Part shown: positions 8,050-16,758 of the stretch, one piece after another
How positions within the stretch are numbered: position 1 is the first letter of the stretch
Layout of the letters: every line of letters starts with the position of its first letter
Source of the DNA: Thiomicrorhabdus marina
Lineage (GTDB): Bacteria > Pseudomonadota > Gammaproteobacteria > Thiomicrospirales > Thiomicrospiraceae
Assembly: GCF_017571465.1 (NCBI RefSeq)
Contig: NZ_JAGETV010000016.1
Span: 1 to 52,142 of the forward strand
DNA: 52,142 bases
Reading direction: 5' to 3'
Notes under the pieces: model-generated
What the model saw: the letters and a program-made list of their open reading frames with translations, nothing else
The model's database searches: none
Told to the model about the DNA's origin: nothing
Program-made: the position numbers and the translations under genes

Positions 8050-8922
8050 TTGTTTCTTCGCCTATTACCAACAATTAAGTCGCAACTATATATCACCTTA
8101 TTGATGACTGGTTTCATCAGTGGTGCAACGGCCGAAGCCCCTCTGCCACTAATTGATGCCCATTCGCATTATTCTTATGCCGATACTGAAGCCTTTAATC
8201 CACAACAGATTATCGATATTTTGAACCAGAATTCGGTGGCGAAAATTCTGATTACCGGCACACCGAATCGAGGTACGAATCAACTCTACCAACACGCACC
8301 GAACCGCATTATTCCTTTTTTGAGCGTCTATCGAACCAAAGCAGATAAAGCAAACTGGATGCACCGCTTAGAAACCATACAAGAAGCTAAAAAGGCATTA
8401 AAAAACGGCATCTACCAAGGCATTGGCGAACTACATATTTTCGCACGCGATCAAGAAAGTCCAGTATTAAAAGAATTAGTCATCTTAGCCAAGCAACATG
8501 AACTTCCAATGTTAATTCATGCTGATGCCGAAATTATTGACAAGGTTTTTGAGATTGACCCAAATGCCAAAATTTTATGGGCGCACTTAGGTACGCGCCC
8601 AGAAACCGAACTACTGCAAAACATGCTAGATAAGTACCCTGAGCAACTGTTTATCGACACTTCGGTGCGCGATAAAAGATTCCTTGGCAGTTTGCAAACC
8701 AACGGCCCGACAACAAATACCCTGCAACCGGAATGGCATGATTTTTTAATTAAAAACCAAGATCGAATGTTAGCTGCGGTAGATACTTTCAGCGTTAACC
8801 GATGGCGTACTTACCATAAAGTCGTGAAAGATATACAGACATGGCTAGGCGATTTGCCGCCCGAAGTTGCTGAGAAAATTGCTTACAAAAATGCCGAGCG
8901 ATTTTTTGCTATACAAAAATAA
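8050..8922 (+). CDS. Exported amidohydrolase-family protein (TIM-barrel metal hydrolase)
   Basis: 290 residues with a signal peptide (cleavage near residue 28, ATA/EA). It has metal-ligand motifs of the amidohydrolase_2 type: DAHSHY near 37-42, a Glu in GIGELH, LIHADA near 155-160, WAHLGT and VDTF, with KNAERFF at the C-terminal end of the barrel. The start is TTG: TGAGG lies seven bases before it, and the ATG at 8037 is in another frame and soon stops. An in-frame ATG at 8104 would remove half of the signal peptide. The substrate is unknown; relatives hydrolyse or decarboxylate small cyclic compounds. It appears monocistronic. Confidence 0.75.
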   Translation: MFLRLLPTIKSQLYITLLMTGFISGATAEAPLPLIDAHSHYSYADTEAFNPQQIIDILNQNSVAKILITGTPNRGTNQLYQHAPNRIIPFLSVYRTKADKANWMHRLETIQEAKKALKNGIYQGIGELHIFARDQESPVLKELVILAKQHELPMLIHADAEIIDKVFEIDPNAKILWAHLGTRPETELLQNMLDKYPEQLFIDTSVRDKRFLGSLQTNGPTTNTLQPEWHDFLIKNQDRMLAAVDTFSVNRWRTYHKVVKDIQTWLGDLPPEVAEKIAYKNAERFFAIQK

Positions 8923-9029
8923 CAAAGCCAGATAATTTCATCCACATTACCTGACATACTCACTGCCATGTTTCTAAAAAATGTCGATTAGCTTGCTAGT
9001 GATGTGTCTTGAATATTCCTTCGGCTTTC

Positions 9030-9311
9030 TCAATTGAGATTCTTATTAAGAAATTGATTCCATTCCTTAACCGCCATTGTCGCCGCTTGATGGTGCAATT
9101 CCATTGCCTGTTTATGCTCTTTAATGAAGCTATTCATACATTTCTGATAACGGATAAACTCTTCATTAAACTCACCAAACTCAGAAAAATTTTTATACTC
9201 AGCTGGCTTAGTCGGCTTTTGACAATTATGGTTAGGCACTTCAACATTTTGCGAAAACGCGATGCTTGGCAACAATAACATTAAACCACTAACAACTTTT
9301 ACTAACCTCAT
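9030..9311 (-). CDS. Small secreted protein of unknown function
   Basis: 93 residues when started at 9311, where AGGGAG precedes the ATG by eight bases. A longer in-frame ATG at 9353 lacks this site and would spoil the signal peptide. Signal peptide to about residue 20 (IAFSQ). The mature part holds two cysteines (HNCQKP and YQKCMN), which could form a disulfide, and is mostly helical and charged. No family is recognised. It is one of three small Cys-containing exported proteins between 9 and 16.3 kb. Confidence 0.65.
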   Translation of the reverse strand: MRLVKVVSGLMLLLPSIAFSQNVEVPNHNCQKPTKPAEYKNFSEFGEFNEEFIRYQKCMNSFIKEHKQAMELHHQAATMAVKEWNQFLNKNLN

Positions 9312-9525
9312 ACAAGCCACTCCCTGTAAAAATTTAACAGTAAATACTACCAACCCAGTTCAAAAAGACAATGTAAATTTTATCTCCTTGCACCACTTAG
9401 AGAAACACAACAAAAGCCCAAATGACGTCAGGCAAAGTAAAGCATGCAAAACGCCAAAACCAACTAGTGACACAGCAAAAATTAAAAGCCATGTAAATAT
9501 TTACAAATAACTTATAAATTAACTA

Positions 9526-9553
9526 TTGACCTTGCACTAGAAATCACTACAAT
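9526..9553 (+). promoter_or_regulatory. Promoter of tRNA-Leu
   Basis: TTGACC at 9526-9531 and TACAAT at 9548-9553 are separated by 16 bases, a near-consensus sigma-70 promoter. The mature tRNA begins 13 bases after the -10 box. Confidence 0.8.
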
Positions 9554-9565
9554 TCACTGCACCAA

Positions 9566-9649
<84 letters not shown>

Positions 9650-9656
9650 TATTTTA

Positions 9657-9695
9657 AAAGCCCGAGTTGATATTGATTTCAGCTCGGGCTTTTTT
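9657..9695 (+). terminator. Terminator of tRNA-Leu
   Basis: AAAGCCCGAG and CTCGGGCTTT form a strong stem followed by a T run, eight bases after the tRNA. Confidence 0.9.
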
Positions 9696-9782
9696 ATTAC
9701 TTGGCTCAAACTCGCAGAAAATCCAATCCGAAATTAAACACCGATCCTCTCAATAAGTTCTCACCCTCTCTACCTAGCGAGT

Positions 9783-9813
9783 AAGATTCACATCCGCTAC
9801 TTTTGTGAATCTT
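9783..9813. promoter_or_regulatory. 10-bp inverted repeat upstream of the EAL-domain gene
   Basis: AAGATTCACA and TGTGAATCTT are perfect inverted arms around 11 bases. There is no T run, so it may be an operator or mRNA hairpin in the leader of the gene at 9923 rather than a terminator. Confidence 0.4.
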
Positions 9814-9922
9814 AAATTAAGCTTTACAACTGTAGGAAAAAATTTCATTGTTTTTATTATGGAAAAGAGTGAAAATCACAAACAGTGAATAAAATATACC
9901 TACGGGCAAGAGAGAAACAGTG

Positions 9923-11950
9923 ATGGCTTCTGCAGAAAATACTAAAAAAACAATTGAAAGCATTTTTGAAGAATTTTACCTCATTGTAATGAAAGATCAT
10001 TACATGGCAAGTTTCATCAATTCCCATCAATTCATGGAACGCCTGATTCAATCACAATCTCACTTTCTCTACCGAGCCTTGTTCGAATTGGATCCGGAAG
10101 AGGTCTATGAAGAGTATTACAAAATCGGCGCGATTCACTGGAAAATCCGTTTGGATGAAGGCTATCTTTTCAAAATGCTTAACTTCATCGAAGAGCAACT
10201 GGCAGATAAAATTCGTAATCAGCAGATTGCATTAAGCTTCGATAAGCTAGAAGAAGTGTTTAATAAAATCCGTAACTCAACCGGATTCGCTTATATTTTC
10301 GGTAACTTGGACGACACCATTTACGATTTACGACCTGTCTCGCAAGAAGGCCAATACCTAATCACCAATATCAAACGCTTCCGTAACCACCTACTCAAAG
10401 TTCATAACTGGGGAAGCCTGACTTACGACGATGACTGCGAGCCGTTTATCAGCGACTTCACTACTGCGGAACTGGGTAAAGCGCTCGCAACCATCGCTTT
10501 CCGCATTAAAAGCTATTCGAACCGTAAACAGCAATTGCAAATCGAAAGCTTAAACAAAAGCATTCATCAGAAAGCAGAACTATCAATTAAGTATTACGAG
10601 CTTGGCAATTACACGCAGACTTTGCTGATGGTTAAACACCTTGTCAACGACGCAACTTTACTGGTCACGCTTTTAGAGCAACATGAACACTATTGGCAAA
10701 CCAATAAACACAATATTATTATCGGTTTCTTAACTGAAAAAAGTAATGAAGGCGGTCTGTTTAGCATCACCACCAACTCTGCCGATGTGAACGGTGCACA
10801 ACTGAATAAGAGCTTGATTCAACAAATTAAGAATCAAATCAAAACTCAGCTTAACGGCTATTGCAATGTTTTTGCGTATGACATGGAAGAAACCCTCTAT
10901 ATCTACAGCGAACAGCAGAGCGAACATAAAATCGACCTGATGGCATCCATAAGCGAAATCGCCAACAGCTTTGTTAAAAAGAATAAGGTTTCGATTACCG
11001 AAGCGTTATTAAATATCGGTTATATCAACACCAAATACCTGCAAAACCTGACGGCAGAAGAAATGCAAGAAACGATTCGGGTAATGGAGAACCGCACCGA
11101 ACAGTTGCCGAACACGTCGCACGAGATTATCAATAGCGTCAATTTTGGCAAAAACATCTACCAGATCATTGATGAAATCAAACAAAACCTATGTTTGAAA
11201 GAAGTGGTCACGGAAGCTATCGCCAAACAGGATATCGATCTACACTTCCACACCATTGTGCATGTTTCAACGACCAAAACCTTTGGCGCAGAATCCTTGG
11301 TTCGCATCAAACAAGGTAATGAAATCATTCCTGCAGGGCGTTTTATTGAAATTATCAATGACTACGACCTATCGTTACAGCTTGACCTTGCGGTTCTAAC
11401 CCGTCTGATTCGCGACATCAAAGAGATTTCACAAAAAATCAAAACCCTGTTTGTTAACGTTAATCCGGAGTCGATTAAATCCGAACAAGCGATTCAGCTA
11501 CTGAAAAAGCTAATTAAGAACGGCGCTGACAACGGTTTACGCATCGTGCTAGAACTAACCGAATATTCTTTGACCTCAGAACTGGATAGCCTCAAACAAC
11601 TACAAGATGATAATTTTGGTATAGCGGTTGATGATTTCGGAACAGGCTATACCAATTTTGAGATTGTCAAAACCTTAAAAGACCAAGGATTAATTCAAGT
11701 GCTGAAAGTCGACGGTAGTCTGGTTAAGAGCATTAATGACTCAGAAACTTCACAGTCCTTACTTGAAGCCATCATTCTACTCGGCACAAAGCTCGGTCTC
11801 GACTTGGTACTTGAATACATTGAAGATCAGTCAATCGTTAAAAAGCTACAAGAGATTAACCAAGGTCTAGAAACCGCCGGAATTGTTTTCGGGCAAGGCT
11901 GGCATTACTCTAGACCTCAGCCGATTGGCAAACTAAAAATCGCTTCATAG
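9923..11950 (+). CDS. Globin-like sensor / degenerate GGDEF / EAL cyclic-di-GMP phosphodiesterase
   Basis: 675 residues, cytoplasmic. Residues about 10-130 resemble a sensor-globin fold, with His72 (GAIHW) in the place of the proximal heme ligand. About 255-395 has the size and helical pattern of a GGDEF domain but no GGDEF motif. About 420-675 is an EAL domain whose metal and catalytic residues all appear present: Glu457 (ESL variant of EAL), Asn512, Glu544, Asp570-Asp571 in DDFGTGY, Lys595, Glu631, Gln658. It should therefore hydrolyse c-di-GMP, perhaps controlled by oxygen or another heme ligand. A GTG three bases upstream is an alternative start. The globin assignment is by pattern only; the EAL assignment is firm. 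Monocistronic, with a terminator at 11973. Confidence 0.85.
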   Translation: MASAENTKKTIESIFEEFYLIVMKDHYMASFINSHQFMERLIQSQSHFLYRALFELDPEEVYEEYYKIGAIHWKIRLDEGYLFKMLNFIEEQLADKIRNQQIALSFDKLEEVFNKIRNSTGFAYIFGNLDDTIYDLRPVSQEGQYLITNIKRFRNHLLKVHNWGSLTYDDDCEPFISDFTTAELGKALATIAFRIKSYSNRKQQLQIESLNKSIHQKAELSIKYYELGNYTQTLLMVKHLVNDATLLVTLLEQHEHYWQTNKHNIIIGFLTEKSNEGGLFSITTNSADVNGAQLNKSLIQQIKNQIKTQLNGYCNVFAYDMEETLYIYSEQQSEHKIDLMASISEIANSFVKKNKVSITEALLNIGYINTKYLQNLTAEEMQETIRVMENRTEQLPNTSHEIINSVNFGKNIYQIIDEIKQNLCLKEVVTEAIAKQDIDLHFHTIVHVSTTKTFGAESLVRIKQGNEIIPAGRFIEIINDYDLSLQLDLAVLTRLIRDIKEISQKIKTLFVNVNPESIKSEQAIQLLKKLIKNGADNGLRIVLELTEYSLTSELDSLKQLQDDNFGIAVDDFGTGYTNFEIVKTLKDQGLIQVLKVDGSLVKSINDSETSQSLLEAIILLGTKLGLDLVLEYIEDQSIVKKLQEINQGLETAGIVFGQGWHYSRPQPIGKLKIAS

Positions 11951-11972
11951 CATCCCGAGTATCATTTACTGC

Positions 11973-12010
11973 AAAGCCTCAAATCGAATTACATCGGTTT
12001 GAGGCTTTTT
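11973..12010 (+). terminator. Terminator between the EAL gene and the convergent transporter gene
   Basis: AAAGCCTCAAA and TTTGAGGCTTT form the stem, with a T run on the plus strand and an A run in front, so it can act in both directions. Confidence 0.8.
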
Positions 12011-12016
12011 AATCAC

Positions 12017-12979
12017 TCAAGATGATACGTTCAAACCCAAAATATGCAGCAATACCGATAGACTCAGTACCGATAACACGGTAGAAAGCAAAATCGTTCG
12101 CGCAGTAATCAACGCATCTCTTCGATAGAATTCTGCCAACATATAAGGCCCTGTTCCCGTCGGCAATGCGGCTAGAACAATCGCCATCAACGCCATTTCT
12201 ACGCCCATATCAAAAACGACTAAAGCAAGCCAGGCGATTAGCACCGGTTGCACAATCAATTTTACCGCCGTCAGACTTAGCGCTGTCTTACGTACTTCGT
12301 GACCATTACGTCTCTTATCAGCCCAAGCATCCGCTAGAAACAAACCTAAACTCACCAAAGCCGCTGGGCTGGCAGCACCTGCCAATAAGGTGAGAAAATT
12401 ATCAAACGGTGCCGACAGGGTAAACGGCGTTGCTGCAAAAAGAGCACCCGCAATTGGAGCGACGACCAAAGGGTTCTTAAAAACCGACTTAAAGACATTC
12501 CATAACCGTATATGCCAAGCCATCTTTGCATGCAAAGTGGTTTCAATCAAAATCACCGCAAAACCGAATAACAGCGATACCACTATAACGCTGGCGAGTG
12601 CCGTTACCACTTCACTCGCCGTACCGAAAATCAGTAACATTAAAGGAAAGCCGATGTAACCAGTATTTGAATAGGACGCAGCAATACCATCGACACTGGC
12701 ATCGGCCATATTCTGTTTTTGCCATAAACGCCAAACCAATACTAAAAAGAATACCGCAAACGAGCCAATGGTATAGACCGCAATAAAATCACCTTGCCAC
12801 ATCTGCTGCCAATCACTTTTCGCCATAATCTCAAACAGCAACGCCGGCAATGCCAGCCAAACCACAAATCGGCTTAATTCACGTGCGGAATTTTCGCCCA
12901 GCACGCCACTTTTACGAGCAATAAAACCGGCAAAAATCAGTGCAAAGACAGGAAATAAAATGGCTAGGGTATTCAACAT
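12017..12979 (-). CDS. AEC-family (auxin efflux carrier type) transporter
   Basis: 320 residues with about ten hydrophobic helices in two five-helix halves, as in the AEC/BASS-like fold. The opening (FPVFALIFAGFIARKSG) and the FVVWLALPALLFE stretch are characteristic of bacterial AEC permeases (YfdV, MdcF, MleP types), which move small carboxylates such as malate or malonate. Substrate cannot be told from sequence. It is on the same strand as the amino-acid permease gene at 13035, 55 bases downstream of it, so the two may be co-transcribed. Confidence 0.82.
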   Translation of the reverse strand: MLNTLAILFPVFALIFAGFIARKSGVLGENSARELSRFVVWLALPALLFEIMAKSDWQQMWQGDFIAVYTIGSFAVFFLVLVWRLWQKQNMADASVDGIAASYSNTGYIGFPLMLLIFGTASEVVTALASVIVVSLLFGFAVILIETTLHAKMAWHIRLWNVFKSVFKNPLVVAPIAGALFAATPFTLSAPFDNFLTLLAGAASPAALVSLGLFLADAWADKRRNGHEVRKTALSLTAVKLIVQPVLIAWLALVVFDMGVEMALMAIVLAALPTGTGPYMLAEFYRRDALITARTILLSTVLSVLSLSVLLHILGLNVSS

Positions 12980-13034
12980 GGCAGTTTTTCAAAAAGCGGA
13001 GAAGTTAACAATAGTGTCTATTATCCAGACTGGA

Positions 13035-14348
13035 TTACGAATAGCGACGTGTAAACCAATGTTGGCGAATAATTCGTCCATAGAACCACTCAAAAATGAC
13101 CGAGACAGCGATAAATCCAGCAAAAACCGAGATAGCGACCGGATTAGTAATCAAAGTCTCATACAACAAAACCAGCAGCGCGATACTACTCGCTAAGAAC
13201 GCTAAGAGTACAATCCAGCGATTTGCGCCTATCTGTGCACGCAACTTATACGCACTGAAATTCACTATCGAGAAAATCAATAAAAACCCTGCGCTACCAA
13301 TAATCGCAATTTCAGTTAAATCAATCGAGTTCGCTAGCAACAAACTAATCACTGCAATCGTTAAAATACCGTTGATTGGAATCTGATGTTTCTGATGATC
13401 AAGTGCTTCCGGAAGCTCGCCTTCTTTTGCCAGCAAATAACCCAGCCGAGCATTGCCGTAGATAGTGGCGTTAATCGCTGAGAAAGTCGCCATTAAAGCA
13501 GCAATAGCGACTAACTGAAAACCGAATTCTCCTAAAGCCGGCTCAGCGGCAATGGCCAAAGCATAATCTTTGGCTTGCAACAACTTCTCTTGCGGCACAC
13601 TGCCAACGACTACTAAAGCGATTCCGATATACAAAATTAAAACCCCAACCACAGAGATATAAAGGGCGCGCGGTAAATTCCGTTCCGGGCGTTTAATCTC
13701 TTCTGCAGAATTGGCAATCAATTCAAATCCCTCATAGGCGACAAAGATAATCATCCCAGCCGCAAAAACACTCAATAATGGTGACCAGTTAGCCGGTTCC
13801 ACACGCACAGGATCAATCGTTGCCGCCCCAAAAGACATTATCAGTAACAACAGAATTAATTTAATGCCGACAATAAACGTTTCCGACCGGCTAACAAAGC
13901 CGCTACTGATAAGGTTGATAAGCATCGGAAGAATAATTGCCAAACTGATTAACAAGTGCGCTATCCAGACGCTCGGAGAATCAAAGAAGGTTTGTGCGTA
14001 AGAAGAAAATGCCTTAGCGTATAAAGAGATGGTAACCAGATAACTAAGCCATAAAAACAGATTTAAGCTACCGGAAAGCAAATTGTGATTAAAGGTTTGG
14101 TCAACAAAATAGACCGTGCCGCCGCGATTTTGAAAATGCACACTTAGTTTGGCGTATGAGTATGCGGTCAATAAAGCGATAAGTCCTGCGAAAAGGAAGG
14201 CTAAAGGTGTTGCTCCACCGGCAAAAGACACCGCCTCGCCTAAAACCGCAAAGATGCCGCCGCCAACCATACCGCCAACACCAATGGAAACCGCCCCAAT
14301 CAAACCAACAGTCCTAGTTTGCGCTAGCTCTTTTTCCACCTTATGCAC
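13035..14348 (-). CDS. APC-superfamily amino acid permease
   Basis: 437 residues with about twelve membrane helices. The N-terminal segment SIGVGGMVGGGIFAVLG (about 21-37) is the conserved unwound helix 1 of APC amino-acid/polyamine transporters. The segment FVAYEGFELIANSAEE near 200-215 is the matching helix 6 region. It is likely a proton-coupled amino acid importer or exchanger of the inner membrane; substrate unknown. It precedes the AEC transporter gene on the same strand with a 55-base gap. Confidence 0.85.
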   Translation of the reverse strand: MHKVEKELAQTRTVGLIGAVSIGVGGMVGGGIFAVLGEAVSFAGGATPLAFLFAGLIALLTAYSYAKLSVHFQNRGGTVYFVDQTFNHNLLSGSLNLFLWLSYLVTISLYAKAFSSYAQTFFDSPSVWIAHLLISLAIILPMLINLISSGFVSRSETFIVGIKLILLLLIMSFGAATIDPVRVEPANWSPLLSVFAAGMIIFVAYEGFELIANSAEEIKRPERNLPRALYISVVGVLILYIGIALVVVGSVPQEKLLQAKDYALAIAAEPALGEFGFQLVAIAALMATFSAINATIYGNARLGYLLAKEGELPEALDHQKHQIPINGILTIAVISLLLANSIDLTEIAIIGSAGFLLIFSIVNFSAYKLRAQIGANRWIVLLAFLASSIALLVLLYETLITNPVAISVFAGFIAVSVIFEWFYGRIIRQHWFTRRYS

Positions 14349-14440
14349 TCTCTTTTCGCCCCCAATGGCTCCATCTTAACGGAATGGCAGAACCGCAAAG
14401 CAATTGAAAGCTGAATTAATTATGAAATAAAACGCGATGG

Positions 14441-14863
14441 CTATTTGGGAACATAAGGTCGGTAATAATCGCAGATTTTATAAAGTGCTTCGCTATCCGG
14501 TTTTACCACTGGCAATTGCGGTAAAAACCCTAAATCTCGCATGCCTTGCGTACAACGCTGAATTTTCTGGAAAAGTGGCAAATCAACCACTTGTGCCGAA
14601 AACGCCAGAGCCTTATTTTGCGCTTTTTCCTGCTCATCCGCATCACACAAAGCATGTAATTGATTATCCAAAACATTCAACTGGGCTTGCAGGCGAATTT
14701 GCTGAATTTCATCAACCTCAGCCATACAAGTCTCCATCGCACGCTTTTCAACCGCTAACTGCTTCATACCCGGTTTAGAAAAATCGGTAGTATCCACTGC
14801 AAACACGCAACTGCTCAACGTCAATAACGTTCCCGCTACTGCACCTTTAATCTCTAACTTCAT
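14441..14863 (-). CDS. Secreted protein of unknown function
   Basis: 140 residues with a signal peptide (cleavage near residue 22, after VFA). The mature protein is helical and contains four cysteines (about residues 46, 73, 103 and 130), an even number consistent with two disulfides in the periplasm. No family motif is recognised. It shares the general style (signal peptide, spaced single cysteines, Gln/Lys-rich helices) of the protein at 15566. Confidence 0.7.
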   Translation of the reverse strand: MKLEIKGAVAGTLLTLSSCVFAVDTTDFSKPGMKQLAVEKRAMETCMAEVDEIQQIRLQAQLNVLDNQLHALCDADEQEKAQNKALAFSAQVVDLPLFQKIQRCTQGMRDLGFLPQLPVVKPDSEALYKICDYYRPYVPK

Positions 14864-15165
14864 CGCCTACTTCTCAAAATCTCAGCCAAGCGAGAATCAT
14901 ACGCCGAAAAAAGCAAAAGCCGAATCAAAAAAATTGATTCTGCTTTATTACGTCAATTCTCTAAAGATAGCAAAACCCGCCACCATTTTTCAAAATCGAA
15001 CAACATCACGAAAATTATCGCCGAAGTGTCAATGCTTAGCAGTCTGCCCACTATAGCAATGACTACTGACATAAATTGCCTGTACTCTAGATTAATAGTA
15101 GAATTCGCAACAACAATCTATCAACACCGTTGAAGCTTTCAGCAGTAACACAATAGGAAACCTTT
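14864..15165. promoter_or_regulatory. Divergent intergenic region
   Basis: 302 bases between divergently transcribed genes at 14441 and 15166. It must hold both promoters. No clear operator, hairpin or further gene is seen. Confidence 0.35.
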
Positions 15166-15384
15166 ATGGCTTTTGAAACAGTACGTGCATTTCTGCAAAA
15201 GATGCAAGCGGAACCTGAATTAAAACAACAAGTACTTGCAGCAGCAACCGCTGACGACGTCGCACGCATCGCCTATAAACTAGGATTTGAATTTTCCGGT
15301 GACGAACTATTACGATTTTCGGGACAAAAAGTCGATAAAGTAACCGTTCGTAAAGGCACTATGCCGGGCGGCGATTACACCTAA
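15166..15384 (+). CDS. Nif11-like (RiPP leader-type) small protein
   Basis: 72 residues matching the Nif11 domain pattern: an aromatic/aliphatic start with FLQKM, a helix with PELKQQVLAA, then DDVARIAYKLGFEFSGDEL, which is the diagnostic DxxxIAxxxGFxFxxDEL stretch. In many bacteria Nif11 peptides are leaders of ribosomally made, modified peptides and end with a Gly-Gly cleavage site. Here a GG occurs at 68-69 but only three residues (DYT) follow it. No modification enzyme or peptidase-transporter gene is nearby. AGGAAA precedes the ATG. It is monocistronic, with its own terminator. Confidence 0.75.
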   Translation: MAFETVRAFLQKMQAEPELKQQVLAAATADDVARIAYKLGFEFSGDELLRFSGQKVDKVTVRKGTMPGGDYT

Positions 15385-15408
15385 ATATATCGAAAACCTA
15401 CCCGAAAA

Positions 15409-15448
15409 AACAAAGCCGAGAAAGTGCGAAACTTCCTCGGCTTTGTTA
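15409..15448 (+). terminator. Terminator of the Nif11-like gene
   Basis: ACAAAGCCGAG and CTCGGCTTTGT form a long GC-rich stem with additional pairing (AAGT/ACTT) inside; TTATTT follows. Confidence 0.8.
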
Positions 15449-15565
15449 TTTATAAAGCTGAATACTTGCCATAAAACATTCTCTTAATATTTTTGTCATC
15501 AATTGTCGTCCCCGCTAAAAGCAACAAACCAGTACAATGGCAAAAACCTAAAAGGATGATGTTAT

Positions 15566-16282
15566 ATGAAAAGTCTACTCGCCCAGCCATACAATAAAAC
15601 TTTACTCCGTATCGGCTGTGGCATTGCTCTCAGTATTTCTAGCTTTTCCGCCCTTGCCCAACCGCAACTCAGCGATGACGATAAAAACAAACTACAGCAA
15701 GCACAAAACTTAGCTTTATGCGCCGCTTTAGGGAATGACGTACAGCAAAAAGAATACGCCGGTAAATTGCTTGATTTTTTGGAAGAAGGCAATCAAAAAG
15801 ATAAAAAATTTAGCCGTGAACAACTCATCGATATGAGTACGACAAAGATTGAACAGTTAAAAAGGAACTTCGACACCTACAGCGTGACTAGCCGAGATAA
15901 ACTCTTCAACAAAGTTTGCCCGACTCCAGCCAAGATGGATGATAACTTTCAAGGCTTGGGCATTGCCGAGCTGCCAAACGAACTGCAACAACAAATCACT
16001 GACATAGCCAGTTGCGCACTGTTATCGGAATCAATTAAACGTCATCAACAAGCGCAACAACTAACCGCTGCCAACACAATGATTGTCGCTGGTGCGGGAG
16101 TTAATGGTCGAAATGAAGCCGTTCGTCAATTAACTGGTCTACATGAAAAGCTCATCACCGAGTTTAAGACCAAAAAACAAGATGAATTAAAAGTTCTATT
16201 TGAGAATAGTTGTAGCGCCGTACAAAAATTACAACAACAACGAAAAAATCAGCAGGCTGCTATTCAGGCTCAAGAAAAATAA
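15566..16282 (+). CDS. Secreted protein with an internal duplication and repeated Cys pairs
   Basis: 238 residues with a signal peptide (to about residue 31, ALA). The mature protein is two similar halves. Cys52 and Cys118 in the first half match Cys150 and Cys216 in the second, both pairs 66 residues apart with a repeat period of 98. Flanking words agree: LALCAAL with IASCALL, and KLFNKVCPT with VLFENSCSA. The C-terminal end is Gln/Lys-rich and probably coiled coil. AAAGGATGATG precedes the ATG. I recognise no family; an exported, disulfide-stabilised helical repeat protein is the most that can be said. Confidence 0.72.
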   Translation: MKSLLAQPYNKTLLRIGCGIALSISSFSALAQPQLSDDDKNKLQQAQNLALCAALGNDVQQKEYAGKLLDFLEEGNQKDKKFSREQLIDMSTTKIEQLKRNFDTYSVTSRDKLFNKVCPTPAKMDDNFQGLGIAELPNELQQQITDIASCALLSESIKRHQQAQQLTAANTMIVAGAGVNGRNEAVRQLTGLHEKLITEFKTKKQDELKVLFENSCSAVQKLQQQRKNQQAAIQAQEK

Positions 16283-16312
16283 CAAAAGCGCGAGTAACAA
16301 TCACTCATCGTA

Positions 16313-16594
16313 TTAAGCACTCTCTTCCTGTTCAGGTTTCGATTTAGTTTTAGCGAAACCTGCCCCTTTTTTGGTTTTTGCCTTTAAACCAAGCGCTTCA
16401 ACAATCGCCTTATAATCCAAACCCGCCTGTTGCATCTCGACAAAACAAACGGCTATCACGGCGATAGTGTTTGGCACCTCGCCTTTCTTTTTATACGACT
16501 GCAAATTCTTATCGCTGACCTTAATCAACTTACTGAATTTAGGCAACGTAATATCAGCATCCAGCAGATGCTTTTTAAACTCAATAAAAGTCAT
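16313..16594 (-). CDS. Small HTH-like putative DNA-binding protein
   Basis: 93 residues. The start at 16594 is favoured because GGAG lies eight bases upstream; a longer in-frame start at 16627 lacks one. Residues about 15-60 (ITLPKFSKLIKVSDKNLQSY and on) resemble an XRE-type helix-turn-helix, and the C-terminal tail is Lys/Gly-rich and disordered. It is divergent from a lysine-rich histone-like gene, with a cluster of TTACC/GGTAA half-sites between them. It may regulate itself and its neighbour; that is inference. Confidence 0.6.
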   Translation of the reverse strand: MTFIEFKKHLLDADITLPKFSKLIKVSDKNLQSYKKKGEVPNTIAVIAVCFVEMQQAGLDYKAIVEALGLKAKTKKGAGFAKTKSKPEQEESA

Positions 16595-16688
16595 TTTGCC
16601 CACTCCATACAGACGATTTATCGACAACCGTTTTTAAGCCATTATAGCCTTCCCAATAAAATCAGATTTGCATTTCATATAAAAATCG

Positions 16689-16732
16689 TTACCATTGGTA
16701 ATAATTTATTACCAATAGACGTAATAAATTAC
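16689..16732. promoter_or_regulatory. Palindromic operator cluster between divergent genes
   Basis: Three overlapping or adjacent inverted repeats: TTACCA, one base, TGGTAA; then TTGGTAATAA, one base, TTATTACCAA at 16695-16715, a perfect 10-bp palindrome; then GTAAT, two bases, ATTAC at 16721-16732. Repeated TTACC/GGTAA half-sites suggest cooperative binding by a dimeric regulator. It lies in the 164-base divergent promoter region. Confidence 0.65.
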
Positions 16733-16758
16733 TAAAAAATGAAAATAAGGAAGTCAAA

